DNA from: Malus domestica
Taxonomy: Eukaryota > Streptophyta > Magnoliopsida > Rosales > Rosaceae
NCBI RefSeq assembly: GCF_042453785.1
Contig: NC_091670.1
Location: 3,619,501-3,683,500 of the forward strand
DNA length: 64,000 nucleotides
Reading direction: 5' to 3'
The translations under genes were made by a program, and so were the position numbers. Within the stretch, counting starts at the first letter, position 1. Each line of letters begins with the position of its first letter. The notes under the pieces were generated by a model. That model was not told the origin of the DNA. It saw only the letters and a program-made list of their open reading frames with translations, and did no database searches. Shown here piece after piece: positions 46,992-59,293 of the stretch.

Positions 46992-49382
46992 CAAAGTTGA
47001 CCGAAGTAACTCAAAAACATAGTCCCATTGCAAATTAAGCCGTTGCGTCTTGCTTAGTTGAAAAGGCATTGGTCAACTCCGCCCTGAAACAATACAAGAA
47101 GTCACATTGATTAATTAACTGTAAGTGACAAAATTATGATAACCTGATTCGAGCTTTGAGTTTTTGCCAACAAATGGCACTAATTCCTTCATGACTCCCT
47201 TTGACATCAAATTAATCTCAAAAATACCTGACAGCATACTTGAAAGAGATTAATCACATATAGAACAAGTTTTATTCCACCACAAGAATGTCAAAACTTA
47301 TCATTATGGAGTCAATTACTCAATAGAAATACTTTATGTAATGGGAAAGAACAATACATTCCTTTAATTTAAAAACTAAATTGTTCAAATGTTTTCTTAA
47401 GTCAAACGGGTTCCTTTTCTTTTGTACATTTCTTTCCGTAGTACAAGGCTCCTAAATCATTAGCATCAAAATCGTGCATTAGCCTTGTAAATACCAAATT
47501 AAACGAAGGAACTACCAAAATTCTTTTCTTTCAAAAGAAACATCTCCAATACATGCCATACATTAGGCTTGTATAAGTTTCTTTTCTTCTCCCCTTATGA
47601 CACATAAAAATTACTAATCAAAGTACTGTTTAAATTCTTTAGGAATAGGAAAAACCACAAACAATAATACATGTTTGAAAATTCATGCTTATCAATTAAG
47701 CCACATACTTGAAATGGATTACATACCTCATGCCTTCATATGTTCACCACTTCTTTGTAAACATATGTATAATCACATGACCAATCAAAATTCTCATATA
47801 AGAATAGATAAAAATACAAATGAGAATGGTCACATAATTACTACAAACCTTATTCATTTGTATAATACCCTTGTTCTTGTCACTGGATGCTTTCTGTCAT
47901 TCTCAGTCAATTTACAAATTATACATCAATTTTTCACAAGTAACTAGTCATGTATAATTTAAATGACTTTTGAGATAAGAAAGCAAATTGTAGACAAACT
48001 TTATTGATTAATCATGCATATTTCTTGTGCTATTAATGGCATAAAAGTTCATTCACATCTCGTGAAAATTAGTGAAAACAACACTACAATTCACTATAGT
48101 CCAAAACCCATGGCAATATTAAAAATATGTTATCTCATGCTTGAACCAAATTAGCCATACAAGCAACACTATACACGCCATTTGCTTAACAATATTAAAA
48201 TTTGGTTCAAGCAAATTAGTTACAATTTATCATATGCTACGGTCATGGAAGAAATTGTGTCACCTTACACATCTTTGAAACATATCCGTGATGTTATAGA
48301 TGCAATAACAAAAATTGCCAAAATTTATATTGACCTGCTTTTAAATATAGACATATATAAACTTAGCATATGCATTCCTACAACACAACTTTAACATATG
48401 TTATCACAATCATAGGCACAACATATCCCAATAGTATTGATAAATTATAGAATATGACTAATTCCGTCTCCTACAATCAGTAAGACGTCACGACATGGTT
48501 GGATTGTGGGAATAATATAACACTTTATGAATCCAACATAACCATTCCTTATATAATTTATCATGAAGACCAAAAGGAAAGATCATACCAGAATTTCATA
48601 TACCGATGTATATACGAACCTCTTCATTGGGCTTGCTCGACGAAGAAATCTCAAGAAATTCTCCAATGCAAGGTTAGAACATACATGTTTACAAAACTTG
48701 AGATTATAATTGTATATAACCTACACTTTTGCCGAGCTCATTAACGCTAGTTTGTGACCCAAATATGAAGACACAAAAATGCCGCAGAATAAATTCATGA
48801 GTCGTACTTCACAAAAGGAAATAGATCTCCAGTGCTTACTATTTGAGGTATACTCATCACCCCCAAAGGCTTGTTAGCATTTGTCTTCTCTCGGGAAGTG
48901 TTTTCTTGAGTATGGTTGGTTTTAACTTTAAGAGAGACAACCATATGGGCCTCTTTACTAAGACGGCACTGATGGTTGAAGTATCTACAATATTAGCACA
49001 TCACTCATGCAAGTATATTTTAACCTTATAACCAATTTAAGCTTCAGGGATCCAACCAAATACATATCAACCAAAATACAATACCATAAATCATCATGAA
49101 AATTGAAGTCAATGAAACAAACCATTATGCTATGGTAGATGACTTTATTCAGCCTGAACGAAAACATGGTGATATGAATATGATTTTAATTAGCATAATC
49201 CAATAAAAAATGGCAGAGATTAAAACCATGCTCTGTGATTTGTGACCCTATGTTGTTGAAAGAGAAAAGGAATACAGCGGTCAAATTTGATGATTTCACT
49301 CACGGCAATTGATGTTATGGGTTGCACAAATTTTTCAAGACATGTGAATTGTATTTCTCCACACTTAATAGTACAATGAATT

Positions 49383-49402
49383 ATATATATATATATATAT
49401 AT
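49383..49402. repeat. (AT)n microsatellite inside the LTR element
   Basis: About ten AT dinucleotides. Confidence 0.9.
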
Positions 49403-50958
49403 CAAAAAGTCTGCGCAATGCTATTGCCTAATCATGATTTCCCTTCTTAATCAGCTCTTAGTCATTGCCGAAGAAACCTGATTCTGATTCAATTTTGTCA
49501 ATTTTTTCTCGACAACTTTAATCAAACTTTAATCTTAATAGGTTTTAATTATATAACCAATGGCTCTGATACCAATTGTTAGCCTTATTGGGTTATACAA
49601 TTAAAACACAAACGAATGAGTGACTGACCTGATTCCAATGGTAGTTATCGAAGATATAGCAGCCATGCAAGCAAAACGTGATCGATAAAACTCCAATCTT
49701 TATGTTTGCCGTGACAAACAAAAAAAACACCAACTCTTCTGTAAACTCCTAGCTTTATGACAATGCTCTATGGGAAGCCTTAGTTGTCGTGTCTAGGGTT
49801 AGCAGGGACCGGTGTTTATATACTAGCCAAAAAGTCTTAGATTCCGTCCATAAGGGAAAACTAAAACTCTCCTTTCTTGGCTCTCAAGTAAAATATCATA
49901 ATCATATATTATTAAGGATTCCATCAATCCTATTTCCAATATAAGACACCTTATATAGGATTAATATCTTTAAGAGATCAAATCACAATTAACATTATTC
50001 TCCAATATTACATTCCTGTTACATATAGTAGACCACTTAAAGGTTGATTTATATTGGATAAATCCAACAAAAGGACGTACCGGCAGCCTAGGTGGTGGCG
50101 ACGGGGACACCAATGCTTATTCTGGTGGACGTCCCGGCGGTGGCCGGTACAGTGAGACCACTGCGGCATATGGTGGCACCACCACTCATGAATCTGAAAT
50201 TGATTACAAGAAGGAGGAGAAGCACCACAAGCATCTCGAGCACCTCGGCGAGGCCGGTGTTGGTGCTGCCGGCGCTTTTGCCTTGGTATGTATTGTATTT
50301 TAAAACCCACCTATATATATATTTCTTAAAATTATTCATGATTTGATTATTTCATCACTTCACTCGTTATCACTTTACCCATACTTTTGGAACTGAATGA
50401 TCGCCGTCTCCTCCCAAACCTTCATTTTAGTCTCACAGTACTCCAAATCTATCAACTCCGTCTGACGTTAGCTTTTGATCACGAAATATTAGATATGTTA
50501 GTAGTACGTATGTCATCGATATTATTGGTACCATGTTAATGGACGGAATTGATCAACTAGGTACGTAAGATACGGAATCAAAGTCCACAGGTAAATGGTA
50601 CCTTGCAGACAGGAGAAGAAATGAGTAAAGTGATACTTCCGTATTAGTTCATGTAGGGTTTTGATATTAATTAACCATATTTTTTTTACCACCAACATTT
50701 TATATATATAATAAGAAAAAATCTAATCAAATGTGTGTTAATTAACTTATATCATTTTCTATATGATGTGTGCAGCGTGAGAAGCACAAGGAAAAGAAAG
50801 ACCCAGAGCATGCTCACAAGCACAAGATAGAAGAGGAGATTGCTGCAGCAGCTGCAGTTGGTTCTGGTGGATATGCCTTCCATGAGCATCATGAGAAGAA
50901 AAAGACACAGGAAGAGGAGGAAGAGGCTCATGGAAAAAAGAAGCACCACCTCTTCTAG

Positions 50959-51588
50959 ATCAATGTGGAACATCATCATCATCCATTGACCACATATGAA
51001 ATACATGCTTAATCTCAACAATATAGCTACAATATAGTTGAGTGGTTAATTAAGTGTCCTTTTTCAAAAAAAAAAAAAAAAAAATTATATGTATCCTTTC
51101 AATTAATGCATGCCATATGGTTTTCTTTTCGCATGCCATGTATGTTTGTCATCGTCATTGTTCATAATAATATCGTTTATTTGGTGTTTATTTTCTAGTG
51201 GTGACATCTTATTCTGAATGATTTCTTTATATCATCTTCATCTTTTATATGTGGAGATTAGGGATCCATATTTTGTCAATACCAACTGCTAAAAGTTGAC
51301 TTAGCAAGTTTGTATCCTATAAGAAGAAGGGTACGCAGACATATCTCACACTGATTTTTGAGTCGCGGGATCATCGTGGTTGTATTATGGAATTGTCATT
51401 GGTATCAATAATTAATTTAGATTTTCTTAAGGAAAATCCTATCAAAATAATATCTATGTATCACATTTGGTTCATACGTACGATATCCAAATTCTGAAAA
51501 GAAAAAAATAAATCGAATTCATGCGTATAACGGTGACTTTGCTACCCACGTATATATGTCTTGTGATTTGACAAGTAATATGCATAGG
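50959..51588. other. ASR1 3' flank, shared with the ASR2 3' flank
   Basis: Sequence after the ASR1 stop matches 63145-63980 (for example TCAATGTGGAACATCATCATC and AGCAAGTTTGTATCCTATAAG). It includes the presumed 3' UTR with an A tract at 51067-51083. No gene. Confidence 0.7.
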
Positions 51589-52120
51589 TCATGGGCATGT
51601 CAAGGACATAAAAATCAAACACAAAATCTCAAATGTAAAAGAGACATCTTTCACTCTTGTGCTGCAGACTATATCCCCAAAAGACACATTTTTTACTCTT
51701 AGCATCCAGTTTGGAATTAACATAAGGTTTGAGCCATGGAAAACAACTGCAACCAAATACTTTGAGTCTTGAATAATCAGGATGTTTGTGAAAAAGTAAT
51801 TGTCATGTAGACTTGGATATGCTAGAGATTGGTAACCTATTGATAAGATACATGGTAGCGGAGAACGCTTCCACCCAATAGGTATGAGGAACACGAGATG
51901 CAACAAGTAAAGTTCTTGCAGTTTCAACAAGATGTATGTGCTTTCTTCAGTACAGCCATTTTGTCCAGGGGTATGTGGACAACTCAATTGACAAAGAATA
52001 CCATGTTCACTCAGAAAAGATTGAAAAACAATACCAATGAATTCACTTCCAGAATCTGAACGCAGAATCTTTTTTTATTTCCAAGTAAATTTTCTAGATT
52101 GTTTTTTAATACAACAAATG
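51589..52120 (-). pseudogene. Ty1/copia integrase fragment ending at the duplication junction
   Basis: Read on the minus strand it is a copia integrase core with frameshifts: LRSDSGSEFIG, CQLSCPHTPGQNGCTE, then the later W, F and C/G-rich blocks to about 51600. Similarity runs right up to 52115-52120, where the VDE-related sequence starts. The element was therefore cut by the duplication breakpoint, not inserted beside it. Confidence 0.75.
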
Positions 52121-52126
52121 TAGAGT

Positions 52127-52420
52127 ATGTTGCTGATGATCTTAGTTGGGGTTTGTTTTATGCTGCTCGAGCTGCAGGACAATGTTATACAAGCGCTGTG
52201 CTTGTCAGTCCGGATGGGGCAATACCCAAATGGTGTGCATAGGACGAGGTTAATTTCTGCCCTAGAGAACTGTGGAATTAAAGAGTGGGAGCCATATACA
52301 CTTAATAATGCTTCATGTTTAGGACCTCCATTGGGAATTCCCGAGGGTTCAAGTTTGCATTCAGTGATACAGGTTAAAGATCAGCAAGGGGCGTCCTTGT
52401 TGGGTTTGGCGGATGTCTGA
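52127..52420 (+). pseudogene. VDE-related pseudogene fragment (last ~100 codons)
   Basis: Corresponds to about residue 444 to the stop of the gene at 14917-17154. Relative to that copy it has a 9-bp in-frame deletion (loss near YYSG) and a one-base insertion at about 52221 that shifts the frame before the normal reading resumes. The same stop codon and 3' flank follow. No promoter or upstream exons, so it is a non-functional by-product of the duplication. Confidence 0.9.
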
Positions 52421-54160
52421 ACTTCAAAACGTCCTTGTGCATGGAAGAGTCATGGACTCGAAGGGAAGCCTGGATAAGTAGCTCCGCCAGTTGCAGTGTG
52501 AAATTAAGGGATTTTCCGAGATTGTTGAAAGGTTGGCAATTAAAGTTTAATAACGCGATTGCTCTTGTGCAATAGAAGATCAACTTGGCCAAACAATCTG
52601 ATTAAGGTGCCTGCTTTCTCATTAAGCTCAATTTTATGTATTAGTATATAAAGTTGCCTTTGTTAGTATAATTTAGATTGTATGAAAAAGGTTAATTCAA
52701 TGAATATGGTAAGCTCAATAGTTTGTTCTCTTAGTATGATTATGTTTTTTCTTAACAAAATTTAGATCCATCAAAGCCTTGGATACTTTGGTACATGTTC
52801 ATAGCATTTCCAATGCAAGACTTATATGTTAGTTCCATATTATTATACATGAGTTGAAAAAGGATGATGGGTTTGCGCTTTTTGGTTTTCTTCTCCAGAT
52901 CTTAAACTCCAATGTAAAGAATTAAGGCTCGTTTGGAAGTGTCTTTAAAATGGTTGAAAGCTCTTGTAAAAATGTCTTTAAAACCAATTTTTAGTAAAAA
53001 TGCAAGCAAATCTTAGAAAAAACATTATAAGAAGCAAATAATTGATGCTTCTAACAAGAAGCAAATAACTGGTGCTTCTAACAAGAAGCACATAACTGGT
53101 GCTGAATATCAACTGGGATTGGTCTTGGGTGGAGGGTCAGAGAGAGTGGTTGTGCTCAAAGGCTGGTGCTGCTCGGACAAAGATAGTTTTTGTTCTTTTT
53201 CTTTTTGTTGTTGGTGGTGGTGCGTTTGGCTAAATCCGGCGGGCATTTGGGAGGAGACTTGGCGGAGCGGCAAGAAATGTTGGGTTGGGATTTGTCTAAA
53301 AGGTGAAGAGAAGAAGATGGGTCGCTTTGTATATGAGGAATTCACAGTCCAATGGACAGCAGTCGTAGCCATCAAGATTGAGGGAGTCGTTTGGTAAATG
53401 AAGATGTTGTCGATATTTTGGCGCCTTATCTAAAATGGAAGTGAAATTCTGGGCTTATAACGAACCCTAAAGTGAATTTAACTGTTGAATTATTCTGAAG
53501 AAATAAAAAAATAAAAAAATAAAAAAAAATAAAAAAGAGAAAAAAAATAAAAAAATAAAATAAAAAAGAGGTGTAAAAGTTGGATTATAGATCCAGCGCA
53601 AGGGTGGGTAGCCTTAATCGGATGTGTGGTAACAGGTAAGCTCAAAAGCCGTTCCGTGATGCCAACCGTCTCTCCTCTCTACGAAGATGATGTTGTTGGT
53701 GGGTAGGAGCTATATAAACCAGACAAGACTTTTGTTTGGGGCGATGTGGGATAGTTTTCCTTCCTTGGTTTGGGCTTGGTGCTATAGTGGATACCAGATC
53801 GTTCAATGAAGTCTAAAACGAATAGCGTAGACCATAGGTTTACACGAAAAGGATGTACTGGTGACTTGTAACCAAGGAACACATGGTTATTCATACTTAA
53901 ATTGATATTAGTTTTGATGAATAAATGAATGGTAGAATAGGAAGAGCCGATTTGTTGGTAGAGGAGGAGGTGAATTATATTTATACATTTTGAAATGATA
54001 TTTTTTCAAAGACAGATCAACCTTACTTCCCTATATTCTAGGTTGTTAGATTTTTACCCATACGTCGTAGGTTCGAAACCCCCATTCCTTTAAACTATTG
54101 TAATAATTTTTAATCTTCCCCTTAATAATAATAAATAAATAAAAAAAGACAAATATGTAC
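52421..54160. other. Unit 2 flank without genes
   Basis: Matches 17155-19950 minus the unit 1 insertions. It contains three copies of a ~27-bp repeat (CTTCTAACAAGAAGCAAATA type, 53034-53104) and an A-rich low-complexity stretch (53500-53572). Near 54030-54130 is a SINE-like segment with a GTAGGTTCGAAACC B-box; its unit 1 counterpart is at 19840-19910. Confidence 0.6.
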
Positions 54161-56289
54161 AAGAGAAAGAAGCGTAGTATGTGTTAGTATGTATAATATA
54201 CCCAGCTTCAACTTAGAAAGGGCTAGTTTGACATTGCTGAATTTTTTTTTTAAAAGCAGCTTTTCAAAAAAGTTGGAATTAAAATTGTGTTTGATAAATG
54301 AAAAAAATAAATATTTTTTTAATCAAAATGATGAGTCCAAAGCAGCAGAAGTACTTATACACCTACTTTTGAAAACAACGTTTTTCTCACAACACAACAA
54401 CCTTAAACTAGCCATGGATAGACCTAGCCAAGAAGAAGAAAAAAGATAATGGGTAAATAAGAGAGAAGCAACATGATACGACACAAAGACAACAATAGCA
54501 ATAAAGTATGTGTCCTCTAAAAAGGAGGATTCGAAAAGATTGCATTAACTATTTGAGGTTACAGACTTACAACATCGTGTTTCATATGCATGTGTACTAT
54601 ACTTAGAAGCATGGTGTTAGTGCATATCAGTCATGTGCTACAGGTCCTCAAAATGAGGTAATGAGATGAACAAATGCATATTGGTTATAAGATTATAATA
54701 GTTTAGATTTAAAAGCTTAAAATATTTGACAACTTAATAAAGCAAAATCAACATAAATTTATGAATCATTAGAAAACTCATTTTCTTGTTTTTACTTTAT
54801 TTTTTTCTTTAAAAAGAAGACTTGTTGGTGGATTTGTTATGGCAGTCCACCATTCCGGGGGCCGGGAAGACTCATATAGGCATTTTAGCCTTCCCTATCC
54901 ACCATTGTGTGATTCACTAGTGCCACAAATTGAACCCAATAGTATGCAATACGGACTTGAAATTCATCCCCAATTACTTTAGAAGAACAGGACTCAACCT
55001 AATATATAGGGAATTATAAACATCATGTGACGGTGTTGTGATTACAATGAAAATTTCAAAAAGAGACTTCGACGCTTCGTAATATACTTTGATTGTTCTT
55101 TTATGTAAGCGCAAAGTCATGACTCCTTGAACTTTGTTAACTTCAAGAGATTGCATACTTTAGACCTATGAGGGAGTGAGTATCTGGGGTGGGCGTGAAT
55201 AAACTCTTGCCGACAGATGCCCAAACTCCAACTGCCATTCAAATGAAATGAAACGGCCGCTATAACTACCACTAGCTACCGGCCATAATAAATTATCATT
55301 CTTGCCGGAAGTCTTGGATAATATGTCTGCCGGAACTCTAGGAGGGAGTGAGTATCTGGCGGTGAATATACTCTTAAAGACAGATGCCCAAACTCCAACT
55401 GCCATTCAAATGAAATGAAACCCGCACTAGTCACTACCACTACCAACACAGGCCATAATAAATTATATATCTTTCCTTAGTCAAGAAGGAAAGGAGGGAT
55501 TTGGCCCTCACCTCACCTCAACTATTTTGTAAGGAACTCAAATGGAAAAGGTTTACCGTTACTATAACGTGTCGGTCTAACTATATATCAGTCTAACTAT
55601 ATAATGCTATGTATTATTAGAACATTACATGACGATGAATTCGTTTCATGCAAGATGATCTCCAACTTTTTAGAAAGTTGATAATCTACCATAAACACAT
55701 TCGGTAATATGTGGAGTAGCCCACATGCAATATCCCTTCTTTATTCGATGTGAGATTCATACTTTCAACACACCCTCCTCATGAGTAGCAAGCTTTCAAG
55801 CATAATACAAGGACAACACAAATAAGGTGATGTGAAATACGTGTCGTTGTTGGACTTCACAAGCGAAACAACCTATTCTAATACCAAGTAGAAATATGAC
55901 TCATTGTATTGATTTGTTTGTATATATATATATCAATCTATATTTAGATAGGAAACTCGACATCACTTACAATTAAAATTTACATTTCGTGCCATAATTA
56001 TGAAGATGATTTCAAAGTAATTAACTTTAATTTATAAAAAAAAATATTAGTCAATTTGGAAATATTTGAGGCATCTAATTGAGTTCAAAGAAATTGACGA
56101 AGACTATGTTCTAAGAAACTAGTGAAATACAATTAAATAGGTAAATGATTTCGGATTGATTGAATTTCTGCAAGGATGTGATATGAATCGTAACTTACAA
56201 AATAAATGATTTGGATCTTTAAAATTTGATGCGGAGTGGGTCTCATAACTAATTCCAATTTTGTTCAAATATATGGGGGATCCCTTCAC
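54161..56289. other. Unit 2 intergenic DNA, no gene seen
   Basis: Matches parts of unit 1 (22221-22720, 31785-32160, 40325-40790). It carries a ~160-bp tandem duplication at about 55160-55470 (AACTCCAACTGCCATTCAAA in both copies) and about 360 bp (54640-55000) absent from unit 1. Confidence 0.55.
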
Positions 56290-56292
56290 TTA

Positions 56293-56997
56293 GGCCATCT
56301 CCAACCGAAAGGGAGCCAAAGGGCCATGTTTAGCCCTATAGCCTTGCAATAAATTATTTTTTAATGAACAATGCCTAGCTATATTTTATACCATCTCCAA
56401 CTAAGGATGACAAAGGGCCATAGGCCAAAACATAGCCCTTTGACAAAAAACACATCTCCAACCAAAGGGGGCTATAGCCCCTCAATAATTTATTATTTTA
56501 ATTGAATTAATATGGTTAATTGAATTAAACTACCATATTAAAATAAGGTTTTCAGACATATTTTGAGTACCACTTGTCGCTAAATGAATAAGCTTTCGGA
56601 TTTCTTATCCTTATATATGAAAAGGATGTGAAAAATTGGTGAAGAATTTGAAATAAAATGAGATAAGATAGTATGAAATGGTGAAAAGAATGTGAGAAAT
56701 GGTGTAGAAATGGCTTAGGTATTTATAGGAAAAAAATTAGAAATTTTTTTAATTTCGTCTTAAAAAAAAAAAAATCAAATCCAACAGTAACCTAACATCA
56801 ACTAGCATGGGTTTGGGCTGGTGCAAACGGGCTGGCTGGCTGGCTCCTTTCGGCCAGCTTGCTGGCTTAGTGGATGGATTATGTTCGGTGGGGGCCCACA
56901 AGCCTTTTGGCCTAGCCCTTGGTTGGAAACGATTTTCACGTCAAAACGGGCTATATTTTGGCCTATGACCCTTTGGCTAGGTTAGTTGGAGATGACC
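56293..56997. mobile_element. PIF/Harbinger-type non-autonomous element (705 bp)
   Basis: Ends GGCCATCTCCAAC and GTTGGAGATGACC, flanked by TTA on both sides (56290-56292, 56998-57000), the 3-bp target duplication of PIF/Harbinger. Inside, CATCTCCAACTAAGG and AAGGGCCATAGG words recur, so a second copy may be nested. No transposase. Confidence 0.75.
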
Positions 56998-57000
56998 TTA

Positions 57001-57958
57001 GAAGACTTGTAAGGTTATTATAGTAGAAAGTGTATTTAGATGTGGTCCCAACCTGGATTACAAAGGAGGACGAGGATCCTCTGGATCCTCTTTGTGGGGA
57101 TCCGGGGATCAATCAATCGTACCCGTTCATCATACATTGGGCAATCAATTTTCGTTAAGTACTATTTATATTCAATTTCAAATAAAATTTTTTAAATAAT
57201 TTCTAACCGTACAATGTACAATGAATAGACACAATTGATTGATTCTCCAGATCCCCATAAAGAAGATTCGAAGAGGATCCTATTCCTATAAAGGAATCAT
57301 GTGGATTGCTTTCTAGGGTTCTAAGTTCTATAGCAATTACCGTATGAGAGAGGCTATAACCTTTCTAATTGCAACACACGGTTTCAATTGTTATAGATAA
57401 TTATGCAAAGGAAAATCCAGAACCAGTGCAAAGTCACAACCCCAAAACTATGAACCCTTTCTAATTGCTGTGCTTCCTTCATAAGTACCAGTGGGGCAGA
57501 AATCGTCTTTGACCGGTCGAATGCTTGTCTCGACTCAATTTGAGATTTTTCTAATTCCATTCAATTTTGTCATATTCATATATTTAACTTTTGGTTATTA
57601 TACATAGCAATTTAACACTTTTATTCCAACAATCCGTGTCATGAAACTAACAGTCTTATAAGTAAAATATTGATCAACTAAGTACTATATAAAAAGAAAA
57701 ACAAGATTAATACTTGCACCCCCACACTGGAGTCATGCACATATTCACTTCTTTGAGAATAATGTATCTTCACCATATAACTTTTATAATTGGAACCGTT
57801 TAGTTTTTTAATCTTCATTAAAAGATTATCCCTACAAAACATACGTTATTCGCAAAAAGTGAAATTTGTACATTCTCTCAATAAAGGAATGGAAGTTTTA
57901 TCCAAACGGACGAAAGATAACCTAACTTTTTGACGTAATTACTTGGTTGGGTAGATGC
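57001..57958. other. Unit 2 intergenic DNA with one MITE (57063-57290)
   Basis: The MITE has inverted halves with GAGGATCCTCTGG and TCTAACCGTACAATG, same family as 43322-43530. The remainder shows nothing I can name. Confidence 0.55.
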
Positions 57959-59282
57959 ATGGTCCGAAATGCCGATAATATCGGCGATATATCGCCGATA
58001 TTATCGGTTTTTAGGGGAACCGATTTTTTTTTCAATATCCAAATGGTTTTCGGGATAATATCGGAACTGGCCTGCTCAGAGAAGAACGTCAGAGATGTAG
58101 AAGCTCCGGCCGACTGTAAAACAGGACCCTAGACTCCGATCTAGGTATGAAAATGAAATAGAAGACGAGATGAACGTTTTTATATATGAAGTTTGCCATG
58201 AAACCGTCGGAGGTGTTCGGAAAGTGAGTCGACACGCACGGCCTCGCCGGAGTTCGCCGAGTTGCAGACACGAGAAGGAGAGGGAGAAAGACGAGGTTGC
58301 TGATGATGATGGGTGTGCGTGTGTGTATGTGGGTCTCGAACCCTCGGTGCAGAGAGAAAGGAGAGAGACGACGGCGGCGACGAGGGAGAAGCAGAAGCCG
58401 ATCTGCCGATGTGGGTCTCTGTGCGTGTGTGTGGGAGTGGGAGAAGGATAAATGATGATCAATTGGGTGGGTGAGGGTGGTTTCTCAGGTGGGGGTGCCC
58501 AGATCTAGCGGAAGGGAGGGATAACGGAGGAGGTCGGAGGGGGTCGAACATGCGAAGAGTGAGGAATTTGAGAGAATATGGATGGAGAGAGAGAGATAGG
58601 CGACTAAAAGGCAAAGTGGGAATAAAAAGGGAAAGAGTCTGACGGCAATATGGATTTTGATAGGTTATGAAGAAAGATGATGGGTTGGGATTTTTTGCAT
58701 TTTTGGGAATTAAGTGGGACTCTTACTTTGCAATTTTCTTAATGCCCATTTTGCATTTTGAAAATAAAATAAAATAAAATATTGTTTTCAATCACAATTT
58801 TACATAATTTAAGAGCATCTTCAATATAAATTTTAAATAAACCCCCCCCCCCCCAAACATATAATTCTTAAATAAAAAAAATAAAGTGTAATAAGTCACT
58901 CATGTAGCTTACCATGCAATGTATAAAGTGTAAAATATTGTACTAATTCATTATATATAAATGATTATGATGTGTTTAAAATTCTTTCATTAATTACTAC
59001 ATATTTTCTACACTCACAATGTTTGCCAGCTCGCTATATAATCAACTTAAATCAGTTAAATCCATCATGCAATGCATTTCCTTCCAATTTTTTGTGATAA
59101 ACTAATAGATAATTGACTAAATAAACATCCTACAAAGTTTCAATAAAAATTTCCAAGTTTTTCTTACAATTTCCGTGGTTTCCATGTAATTTTTATCGAT
59201 ATCGATATTATCCCGATATTTCTATCCATATTTCCGTGTTTTCGGACTACCGATATTTCCGATATTACCGATATTTAATAAC
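57959..59282. mobile_element. Unclassified insertion with GATATTATCGG-rich ends and 11-bp flanking repeat
   Basis: TTGGGTAGATG occurs on both sides (57948-57958, 59283-59293). Inside, both ends are packed with ATATCGG/CCGATAT words (57970-58070 and 59190-59275), while the middle (58070-58660) is GC-rich with no clear gene. A 9-11-bp duplication would suit a non-TIR MULE, but I cannot classify it. Confidence 0.45.
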
Positions 59283-59293
59283 TTGGGTAGATG

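Larger units (their letters stand above)
44090..50069 (-). mobile_element. Young non-coding LTR element (5980 bp) inserted in ASR1 exon 1
   Basis: LTRs at 44090-44582 and 49577-50069 (493 bp each) show no difference by eye. AAAGG flanks the element (44085-44089, 50070-50074). The minus-strand order is 5' LTR (right), primer-binding site TGGTATCAGAGCCA (49561-49574 complement), internal region, polypurine tract CCAAGTGGGAGAA (44583-44596 complement), 3' LTR (left). No gag/pol similarity exists, so it is LARD-like and must use proteins from another element. It shares its tract, primer site, stem-loops and repeats with the element at 33891-40324, though the LTRs differ. Confidence 0.9.
43938..50958 (+). 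pseudogene. ASR: ASR1: ABA/stress/ripening protein gene split by a retrotransposon
   Basis: Exon 1 is 43938-44089 plus 50075-50285 (one copy of the AAAGG duplication kept), exon 2 50776-50958, intron 50286-50775. Without the insert the frame is fully open: 181 codons plus stop, no other lesion. Features are an N-terminal His-rich metal-binding stretch ([12 protein letters not shown]), a Gly-rich repeat (two GDTN[DA]YSG copies) missing from ASR2, and the ABA/WDS domain ([34 protein letters not shown], ending KKHHLF). ASR proteins are small, His-rich, zinc-binding proteins that act as stress protectants and nuclear DNA-binding regulators (family knowledge). Translation into the insert would end after 59 codons. 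The insert lies antisense, inside the Gly-rich repeat. The allele is probably null, and very recently so. Confidence 0.9.
16853..52120. repeat. Unit 1 of a tandem segmental duplication (VDE-related 3' end to ASR1)
   Basis: Sequence from 16853 onward matches unit 2 from 52127 in the same order: VDE-related 3' end, its downstream region, intergenic DNA, ASR upstream region, ASR gene, and 3' flank (around 51590 matching around 63985). Matched blocks seen: 16853-17880 with 52127-53118; 18632-18880 with 53130-53370; 19262-19950 with 53400-54160; 22221-22720 with 54164-55120; 31785-32160 with 55300-55650; 40325-40790 with 55680-56000; 41780-42335 with 60105-60385; 43541-51600 with 60760-63990. The gaps are transposons. 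Length is about 35 kb against 11.9 kb or more for unit 2. Confidence 0.85.

Noticed and set aside
58076..58462. 128-codon minus-strand ORF and its + strand partner
   Set aside because: Low-complexity Thr/His/Pro and Ser runs from GC-rich DNA inside a mobile element; overlapping ORFs on both strands and no recognisable domain.
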